33,260 nucleotides of DNA from assembly GCA_913050645.1 (NCBI GenBank), contig CAJXAG010000004.1, positions 1 to 33,260 of the forward strand, given 5' to 3'. Of the stretch, positions 26,080 through 33,260 are shown one piece after another. Each line of letters starts with the position of its first letter. Within the stretch, counting starts at the first letter, position 1. The notes under the pieces are model-generated. The model worked only from the letters and a program-made list of their open reading frames with translations. It did not search any database and was not told the DNA's origin. Made by a program: the position numbers and the translations under genes. This stretch comes from an uncultured bacterium. GTDB taxonomy: Bacteria; Patescibacteriota; Minisyncoccia; Phycocordibacterales; UBA918.

Positions 26080-26864
26080 TAGAGTACATGCGTGAGTTGT
26101 TCTTACTGGCTAGTTCTTCACTCATAGTTACACTCGTGATTGTTTCGTTGACTTCTGTAACAAATCTTGGGTATGCTCAGGTGATGAGTAGTACAAACTA
26201 TCAGATTCAAAGTGATAGTGTGAATTTTGGCGGTGGTTTTAGTAGCTCAACAAATTATCAGCTTGAATCAACCGGAGGTGAAATTGCAACTGGGGAATCA
26301 AGCAGTTCCAACTACGAAGTACGCGCTGGTTTTCAGCAAATGCAAGAGTCTTACATTGCACTCTCAGGCACTAGCAATGTTGACCTTGCACCATCTATTC
26401 CTGGTGTGTCAGGAGGATACTCAAATGGATCAACTACAGTCACAGTAGTCACTGATGCATCTGGCGGCTATGAGTTAACTATAGAAGCAGAGAATAGTCC
26501 TGCAATGCAAAGTGGTGTTAATACCATTGCTGACTACGTCCCGGGGGGAGCAGCAGCTGACTACGATTTTAATATCGGTGCAGCTGATGCATACTTCGGC
26601 TTCTCACCAGAAGGAGTCGATATTGTGCAGGCGTTCCTTGACGATGGGGGTGCGAGTTGTAATGAGCCGGCAGGTACTGATACTGCTGATACGTGCTGGG
26701 AAGGTCTGTCAACAACTGCACAACAAATCGCGTCTGATACAGGTGCAAACCATCCCGCAGGCGCCACCACAACGATAAAGTTTAGAGTGGGTATTGGTGG
26801 TTCTGTTGTGCAGCCTGTTGGTAGCTACGTTGCAACGACAACCATTACAGCAATTTCATTATGA
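26076..26864 (+). CDS. Exported beta-sandwich surface protein with N-terminal SS-NY repeats
   Basis: This 262-residue protein starts at GTG 26076, which overlaps the upstream stop as GTGA; ATG 26088 is the alternative. A signal peptide spans about 5-34 (ending LGYAQ). Three short SS.NY.(I/L/V) repeats follow (about 38-85; SSTNYQIQS, SSTNYQLES, SSSNYEVRAGFQ), a motif seen in other predicted CPR surface proteins. The C-terminal two thirds is a beta-sandwich domain paralogous to the 24214 protein. It has two Cys close together (CNEP..DTCW). It is translationally coupled to the DUF916-like protein and to the FN3 protein, so the three likely form one surface assembly. Confidence 0.68.
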   Translation: MIEYMRELFLLASSSLIVTLVIVSLTSVTNLGYAQVMSSTNYQIQSDSVNFGGGFSSSTNYQLESTGGEIATGESSSSNYEVRAGFQQMQESYIALSGTSNVDLAPSIPGVSGGYSNGSTTVTVVTDASGGYELTIEAENSPAMQSGVNTIADYVPGGAAADYDFNIGAADAYFGFSPEGVDIVQAFLDDGGASCNEPAGTDTADTCWEGLSTTAQQIASDTGANHPAGATTTIKFRVGIGGSVVQPVGSYVATTTITAISL

Positions 26865-28507
26865 TGATGTTTTATAGACTGCGACAATATGGTCTTTGGG
26901 TACTTGGAGCATTTTTTTGTTTTCCACTTTTTATATATGCAGCAAGTGACACTAATACATTTAGTGTGCGGCAGTTGGTGGGTGATGATTTTGCGCCACC
27001 AACAACCCCTGCGTTCATTACTGCAGTCCCAGTTGCTTCTACACAAATAGATGTTTCATGGGGTACTTCTACAGATGATTTTGCTTTTGGCGGATATCGT
27101 TTGTATCGAGACACGGTACATATTGCAACTACATCGCTTACTTCATACAGTGATACTGGCCTGACGCCAAGTACGACATACAGTTACACCGTTGAGGCCT
27201 ACGATCAAACGATGAAGATTTCTACCAGTACTGGTCCGGTTGCTACTACGACACTGCAAGCTGTGACACCTCCAGCAACCACAACACCGCCTTCCTCAGG
27301 TGGCGGAGGCAGACAGGTGAAATTGAACGAACTTTCAATTGACACAACTACTGACAGTGCGGTCTTTTCCTGGGAAACAAACGTGTATACCCGCTACGTG
27401 CTTCGTTGGGGGTTAAGCAGCTCATACGAGTTAGGGTTCGTACAAAGTGATGTCTATAAAAAAGATCACTTTACCCGTGTTGACGGTTTAAGTCCCGGTA
27501 CTGAGTATCAGTATGAGCTTGTGGGATATGACCGACAGGATAGGGAGTATGTACTCCGCCGTGATGTATTTAGAACAACCGATTTGCCAGATGAGACTGC
27601 GCCTGCAAACGTATCACATCTGCGGGCAACAGTGTCTGCGGACACTGTGTATCTTAGTTGGAAAAATCCATCTGAGACTGATTTTGCAAAGGTTCGTATC
27701 GTACGTAACTATTTCTTCTATCCACTGCGTCCAACTGATGGTTTTATTGTGTACGAAGGATCAAACGAGTCTGTGCTTGATGCTGATGCACTGCAGGAGT
27801 ATGAGCGACAGTACTACACTGTGTATACCTATGATACTCTCGGAAATATTTCCTCGGGTGCTGTGGTGCAGGCAGTGCGCGACGGGGTAGTGATACTTGA
27901 ACCGGATGTCCCTGATGTAGAGGGACAGGAAGATGATGATCGTGGTGGAAGTGGAGGTGGAGGTTCTTCTGATGACTCCGATGATGATACTGCAAGCACT
28001 ACAGATCCAGTGATAACAGAAACTATCTCATTCAGCGATGTCATATTTATACAGGATGGCTTCGTGCTCAATCATGGTAGCAACAACGTGGTGGTACGTG
28101 ATGATCTACCAGTAACTATTCAGCTTGCTGCTGACTTGCTCCCGAAGTATGCAAAAGCAGTAACGGTAACATTGCGTGATGGTAGTGATATACCACAGTC
28201 GTATATTTTACGAGCAAACAAGGCTCGTACCATGTATGAAACGCGCATTACAACATTGCCAGAAGGAACCTATTTTGCATTGTTTGCGATATACAATTTT
28301 GCGCAAAATGCTGAGACGGTGTTCCGCGGAGAAATTATTTCAGCGCCATATACAAACGTACTTACACAAGAACGAGAATCAGTTATTGTGAATCTTGTTA
28401 AAAATGAAAAAATTGTTACCTACGGTGCATTTCCTGGACTTCTCTTCTTATTGTTTATTATGTGGTGGTATTTGTTTGTGTTGCGCCGAACGCTTGAGGA
28501 TAATTAA
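26861..28507 (+). CDS. Exported FN3-repeat protein with C-terminal membrane anchor
   Basis: This 548-residue protein has a signal peptide (about 1-28, ending FIYAAS), then the DTNTFSVRQ motif shared with the 24214 protein. About three fibronectin-type-III-like domains follow (about 47-135, 148-245, 250-340; DVSWGTSTDDFAFGGYRLYR and LSPGTEYQYELVGYD are typical strands). An acidic Gly/Ser/Asp linker (about 352-385) leads to another beta domain (about 390-510), and a membrane helix (about 520-541) ends in LRRTLEDN. The N-terminus is outside and the C-terminus inside. It ends the coupled set (ATGA overlap with the preceding gene). Likely role: adhesion or surface scaffold. Confidence 0.72.
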   Translation: MMMFYRLRQYGLWVLGAFFCFPLFIYAASDTNTFSVRQLVGDDFAPPTTPAFITAVPVASTQIDVSWGTSTDDFAFGGYRLYRDTVHIATTSLTSYSDTGLTPSTTYSYTVEAYDQTMKISTSTGPVATTTLQAVTPPATTTPPSSGGGGRQVKLNELSIDTTTDSAVFSWETNVYTRYVLRWGLSSSYELGFVQSDVYKKDHFTRVDGLSPGTEYQYELVGYDRQDREYVLRRDVFRTTDLPDETAPANVSHLRATVSADTVYLSWKNPSETDFAKVRIVRNYFFYPLRPTDGFIVYEGSNESVLDADALQEYERQYYTVYTYDTLGNISSGAVVQAVRDGVVILEPDVPDVEGQEDDDRGGSGGGGSSDDSDDDTASTTDPVITETISFSDVIFIQDGFVLNHGSNNVVVRDDLPVTIQLAADLLPKYAKAVTVTLRDGSDIPQSYILRANKARTMYETRITTLPEGTYFALFAIYNFAQNAETVFRGEIISAPYTNVLTQERESVIVNLVKNEKIVTYGAFPGLLFLLFIMWWYLFVLRRTLEDN

Positions 28508-28541
28508 GCTGTATCTACAGCGGATACTGACGTATCATTGG

Positions 28542-28550
28542 TGGTACTAT
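28542..28550 (+). promoter_or_regulatory. Extended -10 promoter of the GAPDH gene
   Basis: TGG followed by TACTAT (28545-28550) lies 30 nt before the ATG at 28581, giving a leader of about 24 nt without a Shine-Dalgarno. Confidence 0.4.
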
Positions 28551-28580
28551 ACATAAGTTCTTAAAACACGTAATTTTTCT

Positions 28581-29618
28581 ATGGCAAAGATAGCAATTAA
28601 TGGCTTCGGTCGCATTGGACGCACGTTCTTTAAGATGGCACACGACCATCCCGACTTTGATATTGTCGCGATTAACGACTTGGGCGATGTGGAAAATCTA
28701 GCCTACCTCCTACGCTATGATACTGCGTATGGACACTCAGATATGACGGTCGAGACTGCGGATGATGCCTTGATTGTAAATGGGAAGAAAATAGCGTTTT
28801 TACAGGAACGTGATCCGAAGGCGCTCCCATGGGGTGTTATGGGTGTTGATGCAGTACTTGAAGCAACAGGTATTTTTGCCAGTTATGAGAAATCAAAAAT
28901 GCATCTTGATGCAGGTGCAAAGCGGGTGGTTGTTTCTGGACCAGTGAAGGATGATGCGGCAGCAGCGGGTGTAACTGGAGCGACGGTCTTAATGGGCGTA
29001 AACGACGCAATGCTTGCAACATGCCAGATAAGCTCCAACGCCTCGTGCACGACAAACGCCACCTCGCCAGTGGTGGCAATACTGAAAGAAACCATCGGTA
29101 TTGAAAAAGCTATTTTAAACACGGTGCATGCCTACACCTCAACACAAGCAATTGTTGATGGCCCTGCAAAAGACTTCCGAAAAGGACGTGCAGCTGCGCA
29201 GAACATCATCCCGACCTCAACGGGTGCTGCGGTAGCAACCACCATGGCACATACCGATCTTTCGGGGAAGTTTGATGGAATCGCAATTCGTGTTCCTGTG
29301 GCAGTTGGTTCAATAGTGGATGTGACGTTTATTGCGTCGAAGGAGACAACAGTAGAAGAGGTGAACAAATATCTCTCTGACGCGGCCGCAGATCAAAAGT
29401 GGAATAATCTCTTTGCAACAACTACTGAACCATTGGTGTCCTCAGACATCGTAGGGGCACGATATGCGGCGATTGCTGACTTGTCCATGACACGCGTGGT
29501 AGATGGAAACCTTGTGAAAGTACTTGCGTGGTATGACAATGAAACAAGTTATACACACACACTTATGGAACATGTAGCAATGGTGTCACGTTTCTTTAAT
29601 GCTAAGACAGGTGAATAG
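28581..29618 (+). CDS. gap: Type I glyceraldehyde-3-phosphate dehydrogenase
   Basis: GAPDH oxidises glyceraldehyde-3-phosphate to 1,3-bisphosphoglycerate with NAD(P) and phosphate in the cytoplasm. The 345-residue length is normal. The Rossmann motif INGFGRIGR is at 4-12. The catalytic loop reads SNASCTTNATSP with Cys156, where most homologues have SCTTN-C-LAP. HAYTSTQ with the catalytic His follows. The downstream neighbours rpiB, the rpe-like gene and the split transketolase form a sugar-phosphate block, in which triose and pentose phosphates are interconverted and fed to lower glycolysis. Confidence 0.96.
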   Translation: MAKIAINGFGRIGRTFFKMAHDHPDFDIVAINDLGDVENLAYLLRYDTAYGHSDMTVETADDALIVNGKKIAFLQERDPKALPWGVMGVDAVLEATGIFASYEKSKMHLDAGAKRVVVSGPVKDDAAAAGVTGATVLMGVNDAMLATCQISSNASCTTNATSPVVAILKETIGIEKAILNTVHAYTSTQAIVDGPAKDFRKGRAAAQNIIPTSTGAAVATTMAHTDLSGKFDGIAIRVPVAVGSIVDVTFIASKETTVEEVNKYLSDAAADQKWNNLFATTTEPLVSSDIVGARYAAIADLSMTRVVDGNLVKVLAWYDNETSYTHTLMEHVAMVSRFFNAKTGE

Positions 29619-29665
29619 GGCTTGTCCCGTTAGACACCGCGGCTATAACAACTCGTAAAATTCTT

Positions 29666-30187
29666 ATGTCAGAGACAACGAACAATCAATCACCATCAGA
29701 ATATCCAGATGGTTCGCGAAAAGTGTCTAATGGGATGACTGTCTACTTTGGAACTGATCATGCAGGGTTTGAACTAAAAGAGATGCTTGTTTGGTATGTA
29801 CGTGACGAGCTTGGGTATGATGTGGTTGACTGTGGTGCAAAGGTATACGACAAAGATGATGACTATCCTGAGTTTATTGCTAAGGCAGCACAGGCAGTGG
29901 CACAGCAACCAACCAATCGTGGCATCATTCTCGGCGGTTCTGGGCAAGGAGAGGCGATGGTCGCAAACCGTTTTTTGGGGGTTCGTGCAACCGTGTATTA
30001 CGGTGGTACTCCAGAAATCATTTCACTTTCACGCGAACACAATGATGCAAATGTATTGTCGCTGGGTGCACGTTTTGTTTCAGAGGATGAAGCAAAAGAA
30101 GTTGTAAAAACATGGCTTGCTAAGGAGTTTTCAGGTGATGAGCGTCATATACGGCGGATTAAAAAGATTGATCAAACAACACGATAG
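29666..30187 (+). CDS. rpiB: Ribose-5-phosphate isomerase B (RpiB/LacAB family)
   Basis: It interconverts ribose-5-phosphate and ribulose-5-phosphate. The 173-residue protein has an extra N-terminal stretch of about 23 residues before the typical start (Met24, TVYFGTDHAGFELK). The active-site loop is GGSGQGE (90-96). Enzymes of the E. coli type have a catalytic Cys in this loop; actinobacterial RpiB lacks it and uses the Glu. Glu96 here matches that second type. The REHNDANVLSLGAR segment (123-136) is the conserved phosphate/ring-opening region. It lies 1 nt upstream of the rpe-like gene. Confidence 0.92.
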   Translation: MSETTNNQSPSEYPDGSRKVSNGMTVYFGTDHAGFELKEMLVWYVRDELGYDVVDCGAKVYDKDDDYPEFIAKAAQAVAQQPTNRGIILGGSGQGEAMVANRFLGVRATVYYGGTPEIISLSREHNDANVLSLGARFVSEDEAKEVVKTWLAKEFSGDERHIRRIKKIDQTTR

Positions 30188-30188
30188 T

Positions 30189-30857
30189 ATGCTGCCGATT
30201 ACCGTAGTTCCATCGTTACCTGCGGCGTCATTACGCGAAATTAAGCATTTGTGCAAGTCGCTAAAAGGAATTGCACGGGAAGTGCAGATCGATATTGTTG
30301 ACGGAGTGTACGTGCCACATACGTCATGGCCTTTTACAGAGCGTAAAGGCATGGGCGTGTTCTCTAAAATGCAAAAGTACACACAGGATTTTATGCTTGA
30401 GGTTGATTGTATGGTGCAAAAACCCGAGCAGTACCTCGATACGATTGCAGCACTTAACCCAAAGCGTGTATGTATCCATGTGGGAAGCACTGATGCATAC
30501 AGAGTAATTATTGAACATGCATACACACATGGGTATCATCTTGGCTTCGCATTCACCAACGATACGCCACTTGATGTGCTTGATGAGTATTTTGATGACG
30601 TTTCGTATGTACAGCTGATGGGTATTAAAGAAGTGGGACAGCAAGGGCAACCGTTTGATGAACGAACACTCACACGTGCATGTGCATTGCGCACTCGCTT
30701 TCCTGAGCTGGAGATAGCCGTTGATGGAAGTGTAAACGCTACTACAATGCCACGTTTGTATGCTGCAGGAGTTAATCGCTTTGCACCAGGGTCTGCCATT
30801 GCCAAGCAAAATGATCCAGCTATAGCCTATAAACAGCTACTGAGTCTCGTTACATAA
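30189..30857 (+). CDS. rpe: Ribulose-phosphate 3-epimerase-like TIM-barrel protein (altered metal site)
   Basis: Rpe interconverts ribulose-5-phosphate and xylulose-5-phosphate. From ATG 30189, 1 nt after the rpiB stop, the protein has 222 residues, the usual length; the longer frame from 30117 lies inside rpiB and is rejected. Family features are VVPSLPAAS (6-14), IDIVDG (34-39) with catalytic Asp35, and IAVDGSV (176-182) with catalytic Asp179. Two metal-ligand histidines of typical Rpe are replaced: Gln33 where H-x-D is expected, and Asp73 in place of the His of 'DvHLM'. The enzyme may use a different metal arrangement or act on a related substrate. Pathway context favours Rpe. Confidence 0.8.
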   Translation: MLPITVVPSLPAASLREIKHLCKSLKGIAREVQIDIVDGVYVPHTSWPFTERKGMGVFSKMQKYTQDFMLEVDCMVQKPEQYLDTIAALNPKRVCIHVGSTDAYRVIIEHAYTHGYHLGFAFTNDTPLDVLDEYFDDVSYVQLMGIKEVGQQGQPFDERTLTRACALRTRFPELEIAVDGSVNATTMPRLYAAGVNRFAPGSAIAKQNDPAIAYKQLLSLVT

Positions 30858-30866
30858 GCAACAGGG

Positions 30867-30872
30867 TATAAT
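30867..30872 (+). promoter_or_regulatory. -10 box of the transketolase N-half gene
   Basis: A perfect TATAAT ends 10 nt before the ATG at 30883, giving leaderless geometry, although the gene also follows rpe closely. Confidence 0.5.
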
Positions 30873-30882
30873 TGAGGTACCT

Positions 30883-31779
30883 ATGTATTACTTATCCAAT
30901 GAAGATGTACGCAAAATGGAACTAAAAGCAAATGACATTCGTCAGAGTGTCATTGAGATGCTTGTTGCTGCCGGAAGCGGACATACTGCCGGTTCGCTTG
31001 ATATGGCGGATATTTTCACTCTTTTATACTTCAGTGTTTTAAAGCACGATCCAGATAATCCTACATGGGAAGAGCGTGATCGTGTGGTACTTTCAGCGGG
31101 ACATATCTGTCCGGTACTGTATGCAACCATGGCACACGCAAGGTACTTTCCAGTTGAAGAACTTGCAACATTGCGTAAGTTCGGAACACGTTTGCAGGGA
31201 CACCCCCACAGGACAGCGCTTCCAGGTTTAGAAAGCAGTTCAGGACCGCTGGGTAGCGGTCTCTCACAAGCGGTAGGCATGGCACTTGCTGAACGTATGG
31301 ATAATCCATACACGTCAAAGTTCGTGTACTGTATTGCTGGCGATGGAGAGCTCAACGAAGGGCAGATCTGGGAGGCAGCGATGCTTGCTGGGAAAGAACA
31401 GCTACATAACCTAGTGCTTATTGTTGACCGTAACGCTATTCAGATTGATGGATACACCAAAGATGTGATGCCACTTGAGTCATTACGCGATAAGTTTGAG
31501 TCATTTAACTTCCATGTGCAGGAAGTAGACGGTCACAATATCCGTACGGTCAATGACGCGATCGGGAAGGCACAGGGTATCTACAGTCAGCCTTCAGTGA
31601 TTATTGCGCACACTATCGCAGCAAAAGGAGTTGATGTGTTTGAGCGTGATTTCCGTTGGCACGGCAACCCTCCAGGGAAAGGACCTGAGGATCGCGTACC
31701 CAAAGGTGATCAAGCGAAGGTGGCGCTTGAGAAATTGCGTACATTAGGAGGAATGATAACCCCATCGGATCTTGATTAG
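30883..31779 (+). CDS. tktA: Transketolase, N-terminal (thiamine diphosphate-binding) subunit
   Basis: Transketolase transfers two-carbon units between pentose, triose and tetrose phosphates. This 298-residue protein is the pyrophosphate-binding half: GSGHTAGSLD (31-40), SSGPLGSGLSQAVGMAL (119-135), and the ThDP motif GDGELNEGQIWEA (153-165) through to VDRNAIQIDG (181-190) with the Mg ligands. It needs the separate C-terminal half encoded at 32184 for activity, as in archaea and many CPR bacteria. An S23 four-helix gene lies between the two halves. Confidence 0.95.
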   Translation: MYYLSNEDVRKMELKANDIRQSVIEMLVAAGSGHTAGSLDMADIFTLLYFSVLKHDPDNPTWEERDRVVLSAGHICPVLYATMAHARYFPVEELATLRKFGTRLQGHPHRTALPGLESSSGPLGSGLSQAVGMALAERMDNPYTSKFVYCIAGDGELNEGQIWEAAMLAGKEQLHNLVLIVDRNAIQIDGYTKDVMPLESLRDKFESFNFHVQEVDGHNIRTVNDAIGKAQGIYSQPSVIIAHTIAAKGVDVFERDFRWHGNPPGKGPEDRVPKGDQAKVALEKLRTLGGMITPSDLD

Positions 31780-31810
31780 AGTATAGGTGTTAGTTTGTAG
31801 TGTACAGGTA

Positions 31811-32164
31811 ATGATTAAATCATTTAAAGATCTTGTGGTTTGGCAGAAATCATTCAATCTTGTCCAGGATGTCTATGCTGCTACTGAGCAATTGCCACAA
31901 TCCGAATTGTATGGCTTGTCAAGCCAGATAAGAAGGTCTGCAGTTTCTATTCCTTCAAATATTGCAGAGGGTTCAAAGCGTAGCACGAGCAAAGACTACA
32001 TACAATTTTTACGAGTCGCATATGGATCGTCAGCAGAGCTGGAAACTCAATTGTTGTTGGCCAAAGCGTTGTATAATATTGAAGTAGATGATCCGTTGGG
32101 TTTAGTTGAGGAAATACAGAAAATGTTACAGAGTCTTATAACCAAACTAATCACTAAAACCTAA
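31811..32164 (+). CDS. Four-helix bundle protein (23S rRNA intervening-sequence protein family, S23)
   Basis: This 117-residue protein starts at ATG 31811; the GTG at 31787 adds eight residues not typical of the family. FKDLVVWQKSFNLVQDVY at the N-terminus, the segment LSSQIRRSAVSIPSNIAEGS (about 43-62), and YIQFLRVAYGSSAELETQL are the standard signature of TIGR02436/PF05635. These proteins are encoded within 23S rRNA intervening sequences in some bacteria and as free-standing genes in others, often as recent insertions; their biochemical role is unclear. The 3' end and following spacer (about 32140-32180) are a low-complexity run of ACTAA-like repeats. It interrupts the two transketolase genes. 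Confidence 0.93.
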   Translation: MIKSFKDLVVWQKSFNLVQDVYAATEQLPQSELYGLSSQIRRSAVSIPSNIAEGSKRSTSKDYIQFLRVAYGSSAELETQLLLAKALYNIEVDDPLGLVEEIQKMLQSLITKLITKT

Positions 32165-32183
32165 CAACTAAAAACTAAAATAT

Positions 32184-33167
32184 ATGTTTGTAGATCATGT
32201 AGATAAAAAAGTATGTACGCCAGAGGTGGACATGATGCCAAACCGTAACGGATACGGTGAGGGTCTGAAGGAAGCTGGAGAGCGTGACGAGCGTGTGGTC
32301 GCGCTATGTGCTGACCTGACCGGTTCAACGCGCACGAATATTTTTGCCGATGCGTTTCCCGAACGCTTTGTGCAGGTAGGTATCGCTGAGCAGAATATGG
32401 CATCAGTAGCTTCAGGAATGGCAGCAATGGGGAAGATTCCGTTTATTGCATCATACGCAATGTTCTCACCAGGGCGTTCGTGGGAGCAGGTGCGTACTAC
32501 TATTGCGTACAATGAGTCAAATGTAAAAATCATTGGCGCGCATGCAGGTGTGTCAGTAGGACCAGACGGCGCGACACATCAGGCGATTGAAGATATGGCT
32601 ATTATGCGAGTGATTCCTGGTATGGTCGTAATCGCACCGTGTGATGCGATTGAAGCCAAGAAAGCAACACTTGCAGCTGCAGAGTATGACGGACCGGTGT
32701 ATATTCGTCTTGCACGAGAGAAGACCCCGGTGGTGACTACAGAAAGTTCGCCATTTACAATAGGCAAAGCAGAAGTGCTGTTTGAGAAAGATGCAGATCA
32801 TGAAAAAACCGTTGGGTTGGTAGTAACCGGAGTACTTGCGCATAACGCGCTTGAAGCTGCGCTGTTGTGTGTAAAGGAAGGGATCGGTGTGACGGTGCTT
32901 CATATGCCAACTATTAAGCCACTTGATACGGATGCGCTTGATACGCTTGCATCAGGCCATGACATCATTGTCACACTCGAGGAGCATCAGTGTGCAGGAG
33001 GCCTCGGTGGCGCAGTCAGTGAGCACTACAGCGAGAACAATCCAAAGCGCGTGGTGAAGATCGGTGTTTGTGACGAGTTCGGACAGTCAGGGGAGCCAGA
33101 GGAACTCATTGCACACTACGGTATGGACGCAACATCAGTAGCAGAAAAAATTCAAGGACTCTTTTAA
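32184..33167 (+). CDS. tktB: Transketolase, C-terminal (pyrimidine-binding) subunit
   Basis: This 327-residue protein is the second half of the split transketolase. The pyrimidine-binding domain has ADLTGSTRTN (43-52) and the catalytic GIAEQNM (66-72) with Glu69, which activates the thiamine ring. FASYAMF-like (FIASYAMF) and the segment HAGVSVGPDGATHQAIEDMA (about 117-136) follow. The C-terminal transketolase_C domain (about 200-320) contains LEEHQCAGGLGGAVSE. It partners with the 30883 product. The block ends at the terminator at 33180. Confidence 0.95.
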   Translation: MFVDHVDKKVCTPEVDMMPNRNGYGEGLKEAGERDERVVALCADLTGSTRTNIFADAFPERFVQVGIAEQNMASVASGMAAMGKIPFIASYAMFSPGRSWEQVRTTIAYNESNVKIIGAHAGVSVGPDGATHQAIEDMAIMRVIPGMVVIAPCDAIEAKKATLAAAEYDGPVYIRLAREKTPVVTTESSPFTIGKAEVLFEKDADHEKTVGLVVTGVLAHNALEAALLCVKEGIGVTVLHMPTIKPLDTDALDTLASGHDIIVTLEEHQCAGGLGGAVSEHYSENNPKRVVKIGVCDEFGQSGEPEELIAHYGMDATSVAEKIQGLF

Positions 33168-33179
33168 AAAAACAAAGAA

Positions 33180-33208
33180 AAGCCTGAGGCAGGGCCTCAG
33201 GCTTTTTT
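33180..33208 (+). terminator. Rho-independent terminator of the sugar-phosphate block
   Basis: AAGCCTGAGGC (33180-33190) and GCCTCAGGCTT (33194-33204) form a perfect 11-bp stem with an AGG loop, followed by TTTT. It begins 13 nt after the tktB stop. Confidence 0.92.
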
Positions 33209-33223
33209 GTTACACCTAAAAAC

Positions 33224-33241
33224 CTCCGGCTTCAGCCGGAG
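33224..33241. other. Short hairpin at the window edge
   Basis: CTCCGGC (33224-33230) and GCCGGAG (33235-33241) form a 7-bp stem with a TTCA loop. It has no T-run and may belong to a repeat or a structured RNA continuing beyond the window. Confidence 0.4.
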
Positions 33242-33260
33242 AGTACGTTTGAAGGCAACG

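Overview
All genes in this window lie on the + strand and use the standard code, with TGA as a stop. The gene set suggests a Candidate Phyla Radiation (Patescibacteria) bacterium, probably of the Parcubacteria group. Pointers are a transketolase split into two genes, an Obg without its C-terminal domain, a SecA without the C-terminal zinc motif, a tiny Lys/Ala-rich histone-like protein, a 23S-IVP-type four-helix protein, and large exported fibre-like and beta-sandwich proteins. This placement is inference; there is no rRNA here to confirm it.

Layout. (1) 1-3870: the right end of a repeat element, an O-antigen-ligase-like membrane protein with TPRs, MurB, and a histone H1-like protein. (2) 3875-4293: a gene-free stretch with several stem-loops, two of them related by compensatory changes. 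(3) 4294-10318: SecA, a 4-TM holin-family protein, a VTT/DedA-like protein, Obg and GatB. (4) 10390-13612: two paralogous proteins, each with an N-terminal excisionase/MerR-like HTH and a membrane segment, separated by two compound-palindrome repeats; then an exported protein whose C-terminal membrane hairpin resembles an F-type c subunit but lacks the ion-binding carboxylate. (5) 13613-14003: a 42-bp perfect palindrome, a dyad and a possible structured leader. (6) 14004-19550: a tightly overlapping F1-ATPase-like operon (b-like, delta, alpha, gamma, beta, epsilon) with no a or canonical c gene. (7) 19567-19704: another copy of the compound palindrome, acting as terminator. (8) 19862-28507: a 1412-residue surface protein (fibre repeats, seven LVIVD propeller repeats, S74 chaperone, acidic tail), then an exported cluster of two related beta-sandwich proteins, a DUF916-like membrane-anchored protein and an FN3 protein. 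(9) 28581-33167: GAPDH, RpiB, an Rpe-like epimerase and the two transketolase halves with an S23 four-helix gene between them, closed by a strong terminator.

How it may fit together. Region 9 is the sugar-phosphate core (non-oxidative pentose phosphate plus lower glycolysis). Regions 4-8 are the unusual part: a rotary-ATPase-like F1 headpiece with an extended b, a beta with a basic N-terminal extension of about 110 residues and an epsilon cut to its beta-sandwich. Next to it is an exported protein that could replace the c-ring, and it is flanked by membrane-tethered DNA-binding proteins and surface proteins. Whether this is the cell's ATP synthase with a and c encoded elsewhere, or an F1-like motor coupled to something else, cannot be decided from this window.

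Expression. Many starts have a TANNNT -10 box ending only 7-10 nt before the ATG and no Shine-Dalgarno, which suggests leaderless mRNAs are common in this organism.
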